Assembly: GCA_947623455.1 (NCBI GenBank)
Contig: OX392536.1
Span: forward strand, 11,155,282-11,219,281
Direction: 5' to 3'
Source of the DNA: Mimachlamys varia
Taxonomy: Eukaryota > Mollusca > Bivalvia > Pectinida > Pectinidae
Length of the DNA: 64,000 nucleotides
In this document: one piece after another, positions 11,901-22,930 of the stretch
How the letters are laid out: every line of letters starts with the position of its first letter
How positions within the stretch are numbered: the first letter of the stretch is position 1
Translations under genes and position numbers: made by a program
Notes under the pieces: generated by a model
What the model was told of the DNA's origin: nothing
Databases searched by the model: none
The model's input: only the letters and a program-made list of their open reading frames with translations

Positions 11901-12894
11901 TTTTATATTTCCCAAGGTATTCGGCAGAAAGCATGGACATTATATTCACATCTAGTTTCTAAAGTTTCTATCAACTTTGTACACTGAGGAGTTTTTTTAC
12001 AGGAGAATACAGCTAGACTGTCAACATCTTAAATTAATATTTCTGATTGTTTCTATCGAGAATGTATTTCATCTGCAATATATATCCACATTTATAGTCA
12101 GCTATTCCGCAAGAATTCAATTTAGTCCTCGTATTTTATCAAAGTATTGCAATAGTTCTGCCAAAGTCACATTTTATTACAAAAAAAAAGAAAGAATTAT
12201 ATCGCCAAGAATTCATATTTCTTCAGAGAAGGCATATAATGCTTGAAAGGAACCATTACTGTATGACTTTAGCTGAGGACATTCAAACTTAAACATACAA
12301 ATAAACCAAAATAGGAGTCACGTTTTATCATAGAATATCTAACAAGAAAGCCTCTGAAGTACAGCGCAATAACTCCACTTTATCTACTTTAAACCCACAC
12401 TCCTTATACACGCGGGACTGTTCTAATCCTTATACAGATCTGATAATGACATAATGATATTTGTCACTGAAATTAAATAAAAGCTTCATGATGCCATTTA
12501 ACTTTTTTTTGACAAAATATAGCATAATTTTGTCAGCTGTAAGCCTTATGTATTCACACACACGCTGCCTGTACCATAATAGATCAAAATTGTCAAATGG
12601 AAAATAAAAAACCTATTTTTTTCCGAGAAAATTATTACTTTTTCTCTTACTGTCGGAGCAGGAAAGTGCAAACTTAACTGTTTTATGATATAAACAGATC
12701 TATTTATCCTCTTGTTTAAATTCCTGTATTCCAACTATAGGGATTCCCATAAACTGGCAGCGATCATTTATTGTGTTCGGTTTGCAAAAGTACATCACTT
12801 TTAAACAGTTCAGAAGTAACACACAGCAATGTTTCAATAATTATATAAATATGACTTTTCGATCAAGATATTGTTGTAGTTACCTCCCCTGTTA
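8955..12894. other. AT-rich stretch, mostly without recognised features
   Basis: No gene can be supported. Visible items are a T run at about 10069-10090, a GGACAGACGAACAGACAG simple tail at 10183-10225 flanked by repeat-like sequence, and a G/C hairpin block at 11071-11110. A 112-codon minus-strand open frame at 11411-11749 lacks a starting ATG. Confidence 0.5.
11071..11110. other. G-run/C-run hairpin block
   Basis: TGGGGGAGGGGGACTCCCCC followed by ACCCC repeats. GGGGG-ACT-CCCCC is a perfect hairpin at 11078-11090, and the flanking G and C runs could pair further. Confidence 0.7.
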
Positions 12895-13585
12895 ATGATT
12901 TACTGGTACTGGGTACAACCGTACCAGTTATCTGTTGATCTAGACATTGTAGTAGTTATCTCCCCTGTCAATGATTTACTATACCGGGTACAACCGTACC
13001 AGTTATCTGTTGATCTAGACATTGTAGTAGTTACCTCCCCTATCAATGATTTACTATACCGGGTACAACCGTACCAGTTATCTGTTGATCTAGACATTGT
13101 AGTAGTTACCTCCCCTGTCAATGATTTACTATACTGGGTACAACCGTACCAGTTATCTGTTGATCTAGACACTGTAGTAGTTACCTCCCCTGTCAATGAT
13201 TTACTATACTGGGTACAACCGTACCAGTTATCTGTTGATCTAGACACTGTAGTAGTTACCTCCCCTGTCAATGATTTACTATACCGGGTACAACCGTACC
13301 AGTTATCTGTTGATCTAGACATTGTAGTAGTTACCTCCCCTGTCAATGATTTACTGGTACTGGGTACAACCGTACCAGTTATCTGTTGATCTAGACATTG
13401 TAGTAGTTACCTCCCCTGTCAATGATTTACTATACTGGGTACAACCGTACCAGTTATCTGTTGATCTAGACATTGTAGTAGTTACCTCCCCTGTCAATGA
13501 TTTACTATACCGGGTACAACCGTACCAGTTATCTGTTGATCTAGACATTGTAGTAGTTACCTCCCCTGTCAATGATTTACTACGG
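12895..13585. repeat. 75-bp minisatellite, about 9 copies
   Basis: The unit contains GGTACAACCGTACCAGTTAT, CTGTTGATCTAGACATTG and TAGTTACCTCCCCTGTCAAT. Copies are nearly identical. Two carry TACTGGTACTGGG (76 bp) instead of TACTATACTGGG, at 12901 and 13352. They are exactly six units (451 bp) apart, which points to duplication of a six-unit block. The unit is a multiple of three and open on both strands, giving frames of 164 and 148 codons. Main polymorphisms are TACCGGGTA/TACTGGGTA and ATTGTAG/ACTGTAG. Confidence 0.97.
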
Positions 13586-15123
13586 GTTACAGTACCAATA
13601 GGAGAGCCACTTCAGGACAGGGCTTTTTTTATCAACTAAGAGTAATTTTCTTCCCTATTTAACTTTTTAATTAGATAATGAAACAAAGATAATGTTTTCT
13701 ATCTTAAACTATAACTCATTTTTTAAAGTGTTCGCATCGCACTTTGATGCTCAGTATTTTTGATTTTTGGATATAACCAATACTGGTAAAATACAAGCAC
13801 AAGACTGACAATTATAACAGATCAGGTCCTTTTTTATTTTTGACTTTTGACTTGAAAACTTGTACTGAAAAGCCCAAATTTTAAACAGCTGTAATTTTGT
13901 TAAACGTAATTTAATTTTCTTTATATTGCTTTATACAGCAAGTATTGCAAGTGCGCCAATCCATCACTGCACTTTTCTGTTTAAATATGGCCAAGCCCTA
14001 AAAATTGAGTACACCAAAATAAGTAAGTTTATAAAACAATAGTTGTTTTTACTGGATGGTCCTACATGTAATAGCTTGTAAGATAATACAAGGTAATTTG
14101 AAACTTTTCAAAAACAATCACCAGTAGAAAAGATAAGATCTGAATTATACATTAGTATTTATTTCTGATTTGAGGTAAAAAAATTAAAATTAATCGGCAT
14201 CATTTCTGCTGGCATACTCATGGAAATGTTAAAGCATTCTGCTTTACTGCTTCCCTATCAAGAAATATAAATGTTACTGAGCAGAAAACCATTAAACATC
14301 CTCCAGTGTTTAACCTAACAATGAAGGCCAACTATGGAATGACTATGAAACATAAGAATTTTAAGTATTTGTCTTTATTCCGTCATTAATATTATACATA
14401 AACCGGCAAGTGATTAATATCTTACACGCGTGGCACGAAGAGCCAATCACAGATGACAGATGTGTACGTTTCGTCGTAGTTACCCTACATCCGTTTCTTA
14501 GACCTCTAATTAGCATAAATTTGGTATCTGAATGCTTCGCTGGTTCACAAAATACGTAAGTCGAAAGTCACCAAACCAGGCCATAAGCAATTTTCTGTCA
14601 TTAAGCGTGGATCAATGACCAGAAATTGAATTCGGACTTATTGTATATCAATAAAATTCACCATCATCGTGTCTGAAACTGTACTTCAAGAAACAGTTTA
14701 AATGAAACAGTGATATCGTGCCCATTAATATGTCAAGCTCGCACTAATAAATGGGAGAAAGTCAGGGGATTGATTGAGGCACAGAGAAGTTGCGGGACTT
14801 ACTACAATATCTCCGTGTTCCCTGGATGTTCTCTGTAGGCAGAATCCATCAGTTAACTATGATTATCACAGAACTTAAAACATCCCCGTCATATTTCACA
14901 ATACAACGCGATTCTAATGGGCGTTCAATGAACTTTTTACAATGAAAAAACGTTTTTCAGGAAGACAAATTCATTAAGATTTAAAAGTGCATAACTATAA
15001 TCAATAATAACGAGCATGGTTTGTTTTTACATGGCTGAGGGAAATCAGCGACAGACACAATTTACCTCCCAATTAGAGCCAATAATTAAGTTTAAAGTTA
15101 GTCCCTACACATTATTTGGCAGG
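13586..15123. other. AT-rich stretch with no recognised gene
   Basis: No supported feature. Composition becomes less AT-rich with scattered CpG around 14420-14560, without a recognisable exon. Confidence 0.5.
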
Positions 15124-15360
15124 TCATTCATCTTCCGGGGTGATACGCTGAAAATAAACAAAAACTTTTGGCACCATGTCATATGATGAGTGCACCATTG
15201 AAGTAAAAATAATGATAAAGACAGCTTCTGGAAGTGTAGGTGGGACGCCCCAGAACACAATGGAACTGTATATAACGTAGCTGACAGCTATAGGTAGGCG
15301 AGCAGGTTCACTTACTGAAGGTTTCGTTTGACTATTTGGTGACTTCACATACTGATTTTA
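15124..15360 (-). CDS. Possible terminal exon of an unrecognised membrane protein
   Basis: On the minus strand an open frame of about 75 codons runs to a TGA at 15124-15126. It contains one hydrophobic stretch, VIYSSIVFWGVPPTLPEAVF and beyond, long enough for one or two membrane passes, and ends FVYFQRITPEDE. There is no ATG at its beginning. A splice acceptor (AAAATCAG, read on the minus strand near 15354) could open the exon in frame, but its pyrimidine tract is weak. A stronger acceptor-like site (GTTTTTGTTTATTTTCAG) lies inside the frame and would argue against the upper part being exon. No family is recognised and no neighbouring exon was found. Confidence 0.2.
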
Positions 15361-15543
15361 TAAAACCCCTTTTGCACACTTGCCAATTAAGTTGATAGCT
15401 TAAAGCACTGTAAACATTTTCATTTCAAAGTATTTTAAACATGTATATCTCCACCCTAAAAATCGTTCTCAAGAAATTGTTACTATCAGCAAGGAAGAGG
15501 TGAATGATACTTGAGCTGACTGTGGTTTAAGGGAAGCTCTGGA
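15361..15543. other. Spacer
   Basis: No feature recognised. Confidence 0.5.
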
Positions 15544-15630
15544 CATCATAATAATAATTTGAGGTTATAGATACGGTTTTATCACAACCTGAAGGTCATC
15601 ATAGCGGTTCACAAATTATTATCCATGGTT
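15544..15630 (-). mobile_element. SINE 3' fragment
   Basis: The reverse complement reads GATAATAATTTGTGAACCGC, then AGGTTGTGATAAAACCGTAT, and ends in an (ATT)n tail. This is the 3' end of the SINE family at 20527-20890, truncated before the tRNA-like head. Confidence 0.85.
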
Positions 15631-17930
15631 ATTTGCTACATAATGTATATGAGGTATTTACTGCCAGAACATATTGCATGAAGTTAGAATTTGTTTTTAA
15701 CAAAGACAGCTTTGTAAGGTTTTGGTTGGTCGAAATGAAATCTAGAATGGAGTTTGAATTTGGGTTTTCTTTAAAAGATGACACTATGAGGAAGGAACTA
15801 ATTTTCCATTAATGGTAACAACTTATGACCACCACTTCTGACATGGAAACAAGATCTGACCAAGCAGGCACATGGAGAAAGGAATCCCTTCAAGAAGTTC
15901 AAGTTCTTTAACAATTGAGCTCACTGACAATTGACTGAAAGGAGTTTAAATGATCAAGTTATTAATTGTGTAGATTAATAATACTGAACACTATCAAAGT
16001 AAGATACAAGTTCGGTAAGGACTAAGGATAAAGTGTTTTATCAACACAGAGGAGTTTAACTTTTTTGTATGCCATGCATGTGTTTCAGTATAAACCCACA
16101 GCAGGCTGCATGCACGGACAGATGTCATCACCGGTAAAACTAAATTTTTTTTCTTCATTTCTGTTTCAGGAATATAGATATAAAATAAGCTATGAAAGCA
16201 TTATAAATATACTGTAGTAGGAATAGCATCTAGGGCAGGTTGTAGACTATGTCAAGTTTTAAACCGAAAATAATAGGATCATCCAAGTCTTCAATTTAGC
16301 AATTTTATACAGAATCCAATATAAATTCATTGTTCATGTCCAATTAAGAAACTGTCTTTGAATAATTTCAAAATCTGGCCAAAGTTCACATGGTTTACGA
16401 GATTAATGACAGACATTGAGGCCTCCACACTTAGAGGCTACAACACCTGACTCAACAAAACAACCCTTTATGTTTCAATTCACCGCCTATGAACAATGTG
16501 AGAACAATTTAATAATTAACTAGAACTCTGGTCTGCAATGGAAATAATTGTCCTTCCATTGATGGACATATAAAACCCAGTTTGTATAAATGTTTCGTCC
16601 TGTTAACACGGCAAGTCAGCACATCTCCAGGTATCAAGGTTTATATACTGTTGTCAGTAGAGATCGCCACAAAAACGTTTTGAAGTGTTGGCAGTAAATC
16701 TTGGTTAAATGAAGGCTTGTTACATTATATAACTTAAAGTCTAATGAAATGAAAAACACTACAGTTCGTTCCCTACACCCTTTAGCACTTAGGCCACGAA
16801 AAAATACGTGATGACACTTTTTCGCAAAATATAGACCATTTCCGACATAAACATCACTTAAAAACATTAAAGACAGGACGATAGCAATCTCTGCAGTCAG
16901 CCATAGATGCATAACCAAAAGGCACTCCACACAGCGTTGTAAGTTGCTCCCACTGACGTAAAACGTGCCAAAACTTTCAGAAAACAAAACAGGATTTCCT
17001 TCTGGCCCATTGATTCACACGAAACAACAATTCACGGGCAATAGTATGTAATGTATGACCCTACCCTAATATACCTATAACTGTATTGTTGACGCCAGAC
17101 AACGGATGTAACCATTTCTCTATAATGTTTCTGTGTGATTCTCTCAAGAAATTATCTCAAGAACATCAAAAGCTCGCTTTAATTCGTCACTATGCTATTT
17201 CTGTACTAATTCAATCAAAAAATATTTTAAGAACTGTTTATCAAAAACACCTCTCCCCATCAACTTAATGAGCCTAAAATATACAAGTTAGACGCCATTA
17301 TTACACCTTAATGAAACTTTTTAAACATTAAGTTTCTAATTCATAAATTTAAGGATTGGTTGTCTTTATTTTGATATTAATTGGTGTGTAATATACATAA
17401 GATTATCGTCAAGATGGAATGGTGCACCAAAACACACATGTCCAATGCAAAGGTAAGCCAACGTATATTACACAGCAATGAATGCTGAAAATATAACAAC
17501 CAATTTACATTTTATTAATCATCATACTTTTTATTTAGTACACATATATTTAGTCAAATTATGTTTCAATGTCAGGGAGAAATCCAAACAGAGAACAGCC
17601 ACCAGTTAACAGCACATGTACAGCAGTGCTATACAATGTCCCTCTGTATGTTATTGGGAAATATGGTAAACCTTCCGTCAGTTCGAATAGGCAAATACAA
17701 GAACACGATTTGAGTAAACATAACGATGACTGCATACAAATACCCACGTCCCTATATTTAAAAACCATCCCATTGTTGGCCTAATGTTAACAAGCAGTAT
17801 GCACTCGGTACAAGACTGTCTTCCTGTACACAACTCATGCACCAACATGATATATATGTCTGGAAGTTTGTCTTGTCAAACGACTTATCGTCTCCGATAA
17901 GCATCACATGCTAAAGATCATTTACCTCTA
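15631..17930. other. AT-rich stretch with no recognised gene
   Basis: No exon, RNA or repeat can be supported. A 117-codon minus-strand open frame at 16634-16987 has no recognisable content beyond a hydrophobic stretch. Confidence 0.5.
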
Positions 17931-18250
17931 GAATCCCTCGCGTCAGGCTCGCGATCCACCTGTTTACCTTTAATGGCCGGGCTATTAGATCACCACCTAC
18001 ACGCCGGACGTGTAGGGCTGTTAGTTTATAGTAAGACAATATACTACAACATAACACACTATTAGCCTCCCGCGGGTACGTACCGCAGTTATATTTACCA
18101 TGGTAAGCCCTTCCTGTTCCTTAAACTCTCCTGTACACCATATTGGTCGAGAGCTGTTCTATAACTGGACGATTGAAGTCGGCCATGTAAACATGTTAGC
18201 CTATATATATACTGTTGTATTATTAAGTATTCTCGTTACGTTTGACAAAT
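17931..18250. promoter_or_regulatory. CpG-richer patch with two palindromes, possible regulatory region
   Basis: CpG is locally frequent (CCTCGCGTCAGGCTCGCGAT near 17937) compared with the flanks. CTACACG-CCGGA-CGTGTAG (17997-18015) is a perfect inverted repeat with 7-bp arms, and GGTACGTACC (18075-18084) is a perfect palindrome. A TATATATATA tract follows at 18202. No initiator or reading frame ties these to a gene, so a promoter or enhancer role is inference only. Confidence 0.25.
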
Positions 18251-18578
18251 TTGTGATGTAGGTGTAACGATTGGTTTCTAAAACACGATTAGGATGGCTG
18301 AAGGAGACTAAAAGTCACAAAAATAAACATAGAAAGTGACTTTTCTCTTAAAATAGCAGCTTATCAAATTGTTTCAATTTTCACTTTCTTGTTGCTAAAT
18401 TTTAACATCCTGATTCAATCTAATAAACTAGAAAATTAACTTATTCTTAATTAAACGGGATTGTAAATCAGAAAAACAGCATCTGAAAACAAGCTGACAA
18501 CATCATCTTCTAAAATTTTTTGTAAATGCATGTTTTCACCAGAGCATCTTGTAGTGTTGTCAATTAAATTTTTAGTCA

Positions 18579-18667
18579 ATTACGTTTAATGGCGCAGATT
18601 TCCTAAACTGTCCAGATTACGTTTAATGGCGCAGATTTCCTAAACTGTCCAGATTACATTTAATGGT
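18579..18667. repeat. 37-bp tandem duplication, 2.4 copies
   Basis: ATTACGTTTAATGGCGCAGA followed by TTTCCTAAACTGTCCAG is repeated exactly at 18579 and 18616. A partial third copy (ATTACATTTAATGG) follows, with CpG changed to CpA. Confidence 0.95.
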
Positions 18668-19435
18668 ACTCACTTTCACTCACAGATTTTATTTACGGCC
18701 CACAAGAATGCCATGTTCTGAGTGTGATGATAAGGGAAATCAACTTATATAAAACTTCACTGCTTTCAGACACAAATAAGGAGCTAGAGAGCATTTATGA
18801 TATAACATTTAAACAAAAGATATCTTGAATTTCAAAATATCAAAAAAACATATTTTTTTGCTCTTTGGTCGCTGACGATCGACTCAGTCTAGATTAGCAA
18901 CATGCTGAGCAACGCTACTTAAACCATATAACGTAGTGGTTCTCAGGCAGTCATCACACATTTTATATAGTATGTTACTGGCGACAATATAAAAAAAACT
19001 TTGCTGATAACTGTTTTGAGTCCCCCACATTGCTGTGTTAGGGTTGATTGCATTTCCGATGGATGGCAAGGTCAGGTAGTGGGACTCTTTGGTGTTTAGA
19101 CAAAATGGTCACCTGTCAACACACGACGTTGTCTGATATCAAACTCGCCAATTATCTAATTCTAGTTCCGAGTGGGGCTCTGCTGAGAACAAAAGGGCTA
19201 GTTAAGGGGAAAGGGGCTGTTTAGTTGGATTAGAGTAGACAAACTTAGTGAAGTGATGAGAGCTGGCAATAAAGAGGCATGGGTGTGTGATTACAGTTAT
19301 AGACACAGCCGGAATATTTCTTAACAACTTTCTTTTATTGAAACAATCAGATGACCAATTCTCGGACGATTAAGCACTACAAGGGTTAAAATCATTCAGA
19401 AATAACTCATCTTTAGTTGTATTCAGTAGTATTTC
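18668..19435. other. AT-rich stretch with no recognised gene
   Basis: No supported feature. Confidence 0.5.
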
Positions 19436-19537
19436 CTAAAACGAATTATGAACGACTTCTTTTCAAAAAACGAATTATGAAAGACTTTTTTTCCTAAAAC
19501 AAATTATGAACAACGAATTATGAACGACTTTTTCCAA
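19436..19537. repeat. Short degenerate tandem repeat
   Basis: ACGAATTATGAACGACTT and close variants occur four times, with spacings of about 20-35 bp and intervening T runs. Confidence 0.85.
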
Positions 19538-20526
19538 AATTTTTCATACATGATATATATACAAGTGTATATATGTATTACATAACAAACAAATTTTCTT
19601 AGTCCTCAAAGACCTGTTATAAACATGTTTTACTGTAATCAAAATCACCCTGGCGACCTGCTTTATAACGTACGTCCTAACCTGTCTTTGTGTACCAGGA
19701 AGCACCGGATACTTGAACCACGGAGGAAGTGAAGAAAGCTTTTCACCGATCAACGTCATTAAATGGTGGGCTGAATCAAGGACATAAAAGCTCCAACAGG
19801 CAATAGTGTTAAACATAGCCGTTCAGAGCGGTTATAATTTACGTACAACGATTTCATGTTCGTCCATCATAAATTAATTAGTTTTCCACAACACAGAATC
19901 AGTTCCACTGCTTTTAGGAAAATGGGTCACTTTTCAATGACATCCTAATGTTTCCTAACTTAGCCAATCAGTATCAAGCATGTTCTGTAACAAAATATCG
20001 ATATTCTCGGGACCCGTGTAATTTTACACTTTGTCAGAATCTTGCTATTATGCATCTATTAATCACTAAAATGTCCATTATTATTTTTTTCCCAAAATCT
20101 ATAGCACAAAATGCATTGAATGCACTATTAAAGTGATGCATATATTCATTAAGAAGATGAAACATTGAAGAAACAAAAATTACCTCAGCTATATGATTTT
20201 TAAACGATAAAGAACCACTGCAACATTTTTGCAAATACATTTGCAACATTAATTTAGGGTGATGACTTGAACCATTAGAAAACCAATTAGGGTCAAGGAA
20301 AACAAAACCCTAAGATCTTTAGGTCCCCAAAGATAAGTTTAAGTTTGGAACCTCCCCAGAATCAATTCAGTTAAAGCTGCCAGGGTCTATTGGAGGCTAA
20401 GGGATTTAATGGAACATATAAATCTTAACCAAAGTAAAATGGATTTGTCCCCGGTTAAACTACACTGAATTTAATTGTCTTTGTCTGACCTCTGGCTATT
20501 TTTGTTAAACCTTTAAGACTTACACT
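19538..20526. other. AT-rich stretch with no recognised gene
   Basis: No supported feature. Confidence 0.5.
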
Positions 20527-20890
20527 TTGATTTAATAATAATAATAATAATTCCAGGTTCTTATATACCGCTTTATCACGAGGTTGCCTCAAAGCGGTTC
20601 ACAAATTATTATCTGTGGTTATAGGGCCTTTAAGCAATCAGCAAATAATATTGTTCTCAACTCCCTGGGGAGCATACAACCATTGCTGCAATTTCAGCGC
20701 TCACAGCTAGCATTCTACAATCTCTTGCACTACCCAACCATGTACTCATTTACAGCTGAGTAGACTGGAACAAGCAGAGTAAAGTATCTTGCTCAAAGAT
20801 ACAACACAATTGCCATGACCGGGAATCGAACTCGAATCGCAACTCTTCAGTCACGAGTCCGGCGTTCTACCACTAGACCACTGTGCCTCC
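20527..20890 (-). mobile_element. tRNA-derived SINE, copy 2, nearly full length
   Basis: Read on the minus strand it starts GAGGCACAGTGGTCTAGTGG (A box), then GAGTTCGATTCCCGG, a better-preserved B box than in copy 1. Then comes the shared body with GAGTACATGGTTGGGTAG and CCCCAGGGAGTTGAGAACAA. The 3' end has TTGTGAACCGCTTTGAGGCA, AAGCGGTATATAAGAACC and an (ATT)n tail at 20534-20552. It is the best reference copy of the family in the window. The tRNA-like part is not a working tRNA gene. Confidence 0.92.
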
Positions 20891-21160
20891 ACACTCTAGT
20901 CTCTTAACCATTAAAATCCAGGTCATAAAGAAATCAGTACAATTATGACTATAGTAAAAGTGGTCTCTTAATACAAATTGTGGTCTTTTAACACCGGCAT
21001 GGAGTCTAAGTCTAACAATGCAGGTCTCTTGATAAAAGTCTGGTACAAGAAGTGGTCCCTAACACAGGTGGTTTGTAAAACAGGGTCTCTTAACACAGGT
21101 TGCCTTTTGATAGAGGTCACAGGTCACATGACCAGGCGTGAGAGATTAAAACATGAAATA
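20891..21160. repeat. Degenerate GGTCTCTTAA-type short repeats
   Basis: GGTCTCTTAATACA, GGTCTTTTAACACC, GGTCTCTTGATA, GGTCCCTAACACAGG and GGTCTCTTAACACAGG follow one another at irregular 17-40-bp spacing. At 21114-21126 AGGTCA-C-AGGTCA is a perfect direct repeat with one-base spacer (DR1 form of nuclear receptor site). Confidence 0.6.
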
Positions 21161-21889
21161 TTGATTGCTTCATCATCATCAACTTTATTCCTGAAGATTA
21201 CATGCTTTGTGTGGTAAACTTGTATCAGAAATGATTACCTGGGTGTACGCTAAGCAAGTTAATCTACAGAATGTTCTTAAAGCGTGTGGGAGTACTGTAC
21301 AAAGGGACCCGTTGAACTTATTTCTAACCAAACTGTGTTTTTATTGATATGCATGACAAAACAGATGTTTTTCTTAGAATACTTGACAAAATGAACTTTT
21401 CCCTTTGTGTACTAGACAAAGAAGATTAATTCGCTCTGAGCTTCTGACGTCAAAATAGATTATTTCCTTCCGATATTAACAATACACAATGGAGTATAAC
21501 CTAAGTCTACCTGACAAGACAGGTTTCCCTAACATCAACTGAAATAAGAGCTATTTGAGAACTGCAAGCAAAAGCTACTTTAATCTGAGGAAGAATATTA
21601 AAACAAATAGTCGACAACAGGTGAAAAAAATGAATGAATTTCTATACAGCAATGTGTGAACCTAAGTATACAAAATGTCATTATTCTGGTAGAAATATTG
21701 TCCCTGAAATTTATTTTTGAATTTCATTGCTTGCATCTAATTTTTATTTCTTTTGCAAGTGTAGCTGTAAGTTCAAATCAGGTAAAACTTCAGCAAATGA
21801 AAAAAAAAACAATGAAAAGAGTCCAATTATTATAAAGGAACAAAAAGAAAAGGGTTCAAGGGGCCTGTACTTTACAAAGATGCTGGTAA
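21161..21889. other. AT-rich stretch with no recognised gene
   Basis: No gene. TGACGTCA, a perfect CRE-type palindrome, lies at 21445-21452; one such octamer may be chance. Confidence 0.5.
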
Positions 21890-22420
21890 ACATATCTCAC
21901 ATGTGTGACCTTCATAGTGGGCCAAGGTCACATTTAATATATATTTAGTAACCAGAAAGTTAACAAAACAAACTAAATATAATTTCTCTATAGCTACAGG
22001 ACAAACATACAAATTTTTAACTTTAGGCTTCAGAGATCTCTAGATAAAATAAGGTCAATGTTAAAATGTATTCATATATCGGACCATTTCAAGGTCATTC
22101 ATTTGAACAAACTTCCTTAAGCCCTTTATCCCAGCGGGCTTCTCACGTGCCAAATATCATCACCCTTGGCAGAATTCCTTCTGAAACTGCCTATGGGATT
22201 TTACAGATATCATCAGATCGAGTGCCCTTGAACATGTATCTACGTCATTTATTTATAAAGATTTAAAGCCCTTATATATCTACCCCTGAGCACAGTTTTC
22301 TAAAATGTGATCACGCTCAGTTTTATAGTTATCAAAAATAAGCTGCTTTGACAAGGTCTGATCCCTGTGACCTTCACAAATGTTAAGGTCATTCATATCA
22401 CAGAGTTTAAATGGGTTGTG
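21890..22420 (+). mobile_element. Dispersed repeat relic (AAGGTCATTCATTTGAAC family)
   Basis: GGTCAATGTTAAAATG, CAAGGTCATTCATTTGAACA, AGCCCTTTATCCCAGCGGGC, GCCAAATATCATCACCCTTG and CCTGTGACCTTCACAAATGT are shared in style, and partly in wording, with 43660-43950 (GTGACCTTGAATGAAAGTCA, ATATGAACATC, AATATCATGACCCTTGG). From memory these words are very common in bivalve genomic sequence. No coding capacity; limits uncertain. Confidence 0.55.
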
Positions 22421-22930
22421 CCTTTATAGTACTCCCTTAAGGATTCAAAATTCAAGTCATCTACATGTCATTTCTGTTTTCTCCCAACATTGCGTTACCT
22501 ACGCCAAAAATCAGTGCCTGAATACAAATATTGAATGAAAGTTGAGTCACTATAAAACCTTAACCTCAATATTTTAGCAAGAAAAGCTGAATTCAAAACA
22601 TAGCTAAATTGCAAAGCAACAGGATTTGTTTTCAAAGAAGTTTCACTTCACAAAACAGTCAAATAAACCATTATCAATACTTTCAACCAAAAACTTTCAA
22701 CCAAAACCTTATAACCAAAACCTTATAACCAAAGGTGGACAGACAAATGGCTCACGAGGGGTAAATTGTGTGGCTATTCTTTTGTTTGAAATAATCTCAC
22801 CAAGAAAACTGACCCACAAACAGAATGAATGCCATAGTGTAAAAGTCCCTAGAAAATAGTCATCAATGTGTGTGCATTGTGGAAGCTAACATGACTGACA
22901 TACAGGTACAGACAAAACCTATACTCCCAC
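22421..22930. other. AT-rich stretch; short ACCTTATAACCAAA repeat
   Basis: CAACCAAAACTTT/CCTTATAACCAAAA words are repeated three to four times at 22678-22733, followed by GGTGGACAGACAAATGG, a simple tail of the dispersed-repeat kind. No gene. Confidence 0.6.

Noticed and set aside
12895..13639. Frames of 164 and 148 codons on opposite strands with 25-residue periods
   Set aside because: Produced by the 75-bp minisatellite; symmetric openness argues against coding.
16634..16987. Minus-strand open frame of 117 codons with a hydrophobic segment
   Set aside because: No recognisable family or splice context; hydrophobic stretches arise easily in AT-rich random sequence.
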